Shown here piece by piece: positions 5,535 through 5,665 of a stretch of 5,665 nt of DNA. Within the stretch, counting starts at the first letter, position 1. Every line of letters starts with the position of its first letter. The DNA lies in NCBI GenBank assembly GCA_043777755.1, contig JAYWHK010000343.1, positions 1 through 5,665 on the forward strand, given 5' to 3'. The DNA is from CANHEE01 sp043777755. Its GTDB lineage: Bacteria; Bacteroidota; Bacteroidia; Chitinophagales; Saprospiraceae. Below the pieces are notes generated by a model, which worked only from the letters and a program-made list of their open reading frames with translations, searched no databases and was not told the DNA's origin. The translations under genes were made by a program, and so were the position numbers.

Positions 5535-5665
5535 TTTTATTTAATCACGAATTTTATCTAATTAAGCGGATTTTCACTAATCGTGATGTAAAGATTAAAT
5601 CTAATTTCACTGATTTTATGTTTTATTTAATCACGAATTTTACCTAATTAAATGGATTTTCACTA
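5535..5665. repeat. Intergenic direct repeats, 45 bp with an 86-bp period
   Basis: Bases 5535-5579 and 5621-5665 match at 42 of 45 positions. Each copy begins ttttatttaatcacga and ends ggattttcacta. The spacer holds related words in both orientations: tcgtgat at 5581-5587 is the complement of atcacga at 5544-5550, and taatttcactgatttta echoes the repeat end. The second copy runs off the window, so copy number is unknown. The array lies just downstream of the lipoprotein gene and contains no open frame or clear terminator. It resembles the attcgtga/agtgaaatt intergenic repeats often seen in Bacteroidota, from memory and not searched. Confidence 0.7.

Noticed and set aside
5535..5665. CRISPR array
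   Set aside because: Only two imperfect 45-bp copies, and the spacer is itself made of related repeat words; no cas gene nearby.

Overview
The window looks like a piece of a low-GC Bacteroidota chromosome. Three signs point there: start regions without Shine-Dalgarno sequences, -7 boxes of the form TAnnTTTG (the Bacteroidota housekeeping promoter element), and proteins with Bacteroidota-style sequences (a KFGGAS-type aspartokinase, a LolA-like lipoprotein, a jelly-roll-like secreted protein). The genus cannot be told from the sequence. No rRNA, tRNA, CRISPR array, transposase or phage gene was seen.

Layout. Positions 1-143 hold an inverted-repeat element with a strong bidirectional terminator hairpin and a second AT-rich hairpin, downstream of the first gene. 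Four genes follow on the minus strand: a class I aspartate aminotransferase (144-1346), a membrane acyltransferase-3 protein (1454-2485), a monofunctional aspartokinase (2679-3980) and a secreted beta-sandwich-like protein (4063-4693). The last gene is interrupted by a frameshift at a run of eight T just after its signal peptide. A short divergent promoter region (4694-4767) separates it from a plus-strand lipoprotein gene (4768-5520). The window ends in a run of intergenic repeats (5521-5665).

Function. Aspartate aminotransferase makes aspartate from oxaloacetate, and aspartokinase phosphorylates it as the first step toward lysine, threonine, methionine and diaminopimelate. The two are metabolically linked, but the acyltransferase gene and intergenic gaps of about 107 and 193 bp lie between them, so a single operon is doubtful. 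The acyltransferase, the secreted protein and the lipoprotein all belong to the envelope.

Most unusual points. (1) The secreted-protein gene has a clean signal peptide in one frame and its mature domain in another, joined at a T8 tract: a pseudogene, a phase-variable switch, a slippage site or an assembly error. (2) Two TAnnTTTG boxes sit back to back inside a palindrome between the divergent genes. (3) An array of GACTT heptamers runs up to the acyltransferase start codon. (4) A roughly 150-bp imperfect inverted repeat lies after aspartokinase. (5) Three unrelated intergenic repeat families occur within 5.7 kb. Nothing here amounts to a clearly new multi-gene system; this is mostly housekeeping and envelope territory.
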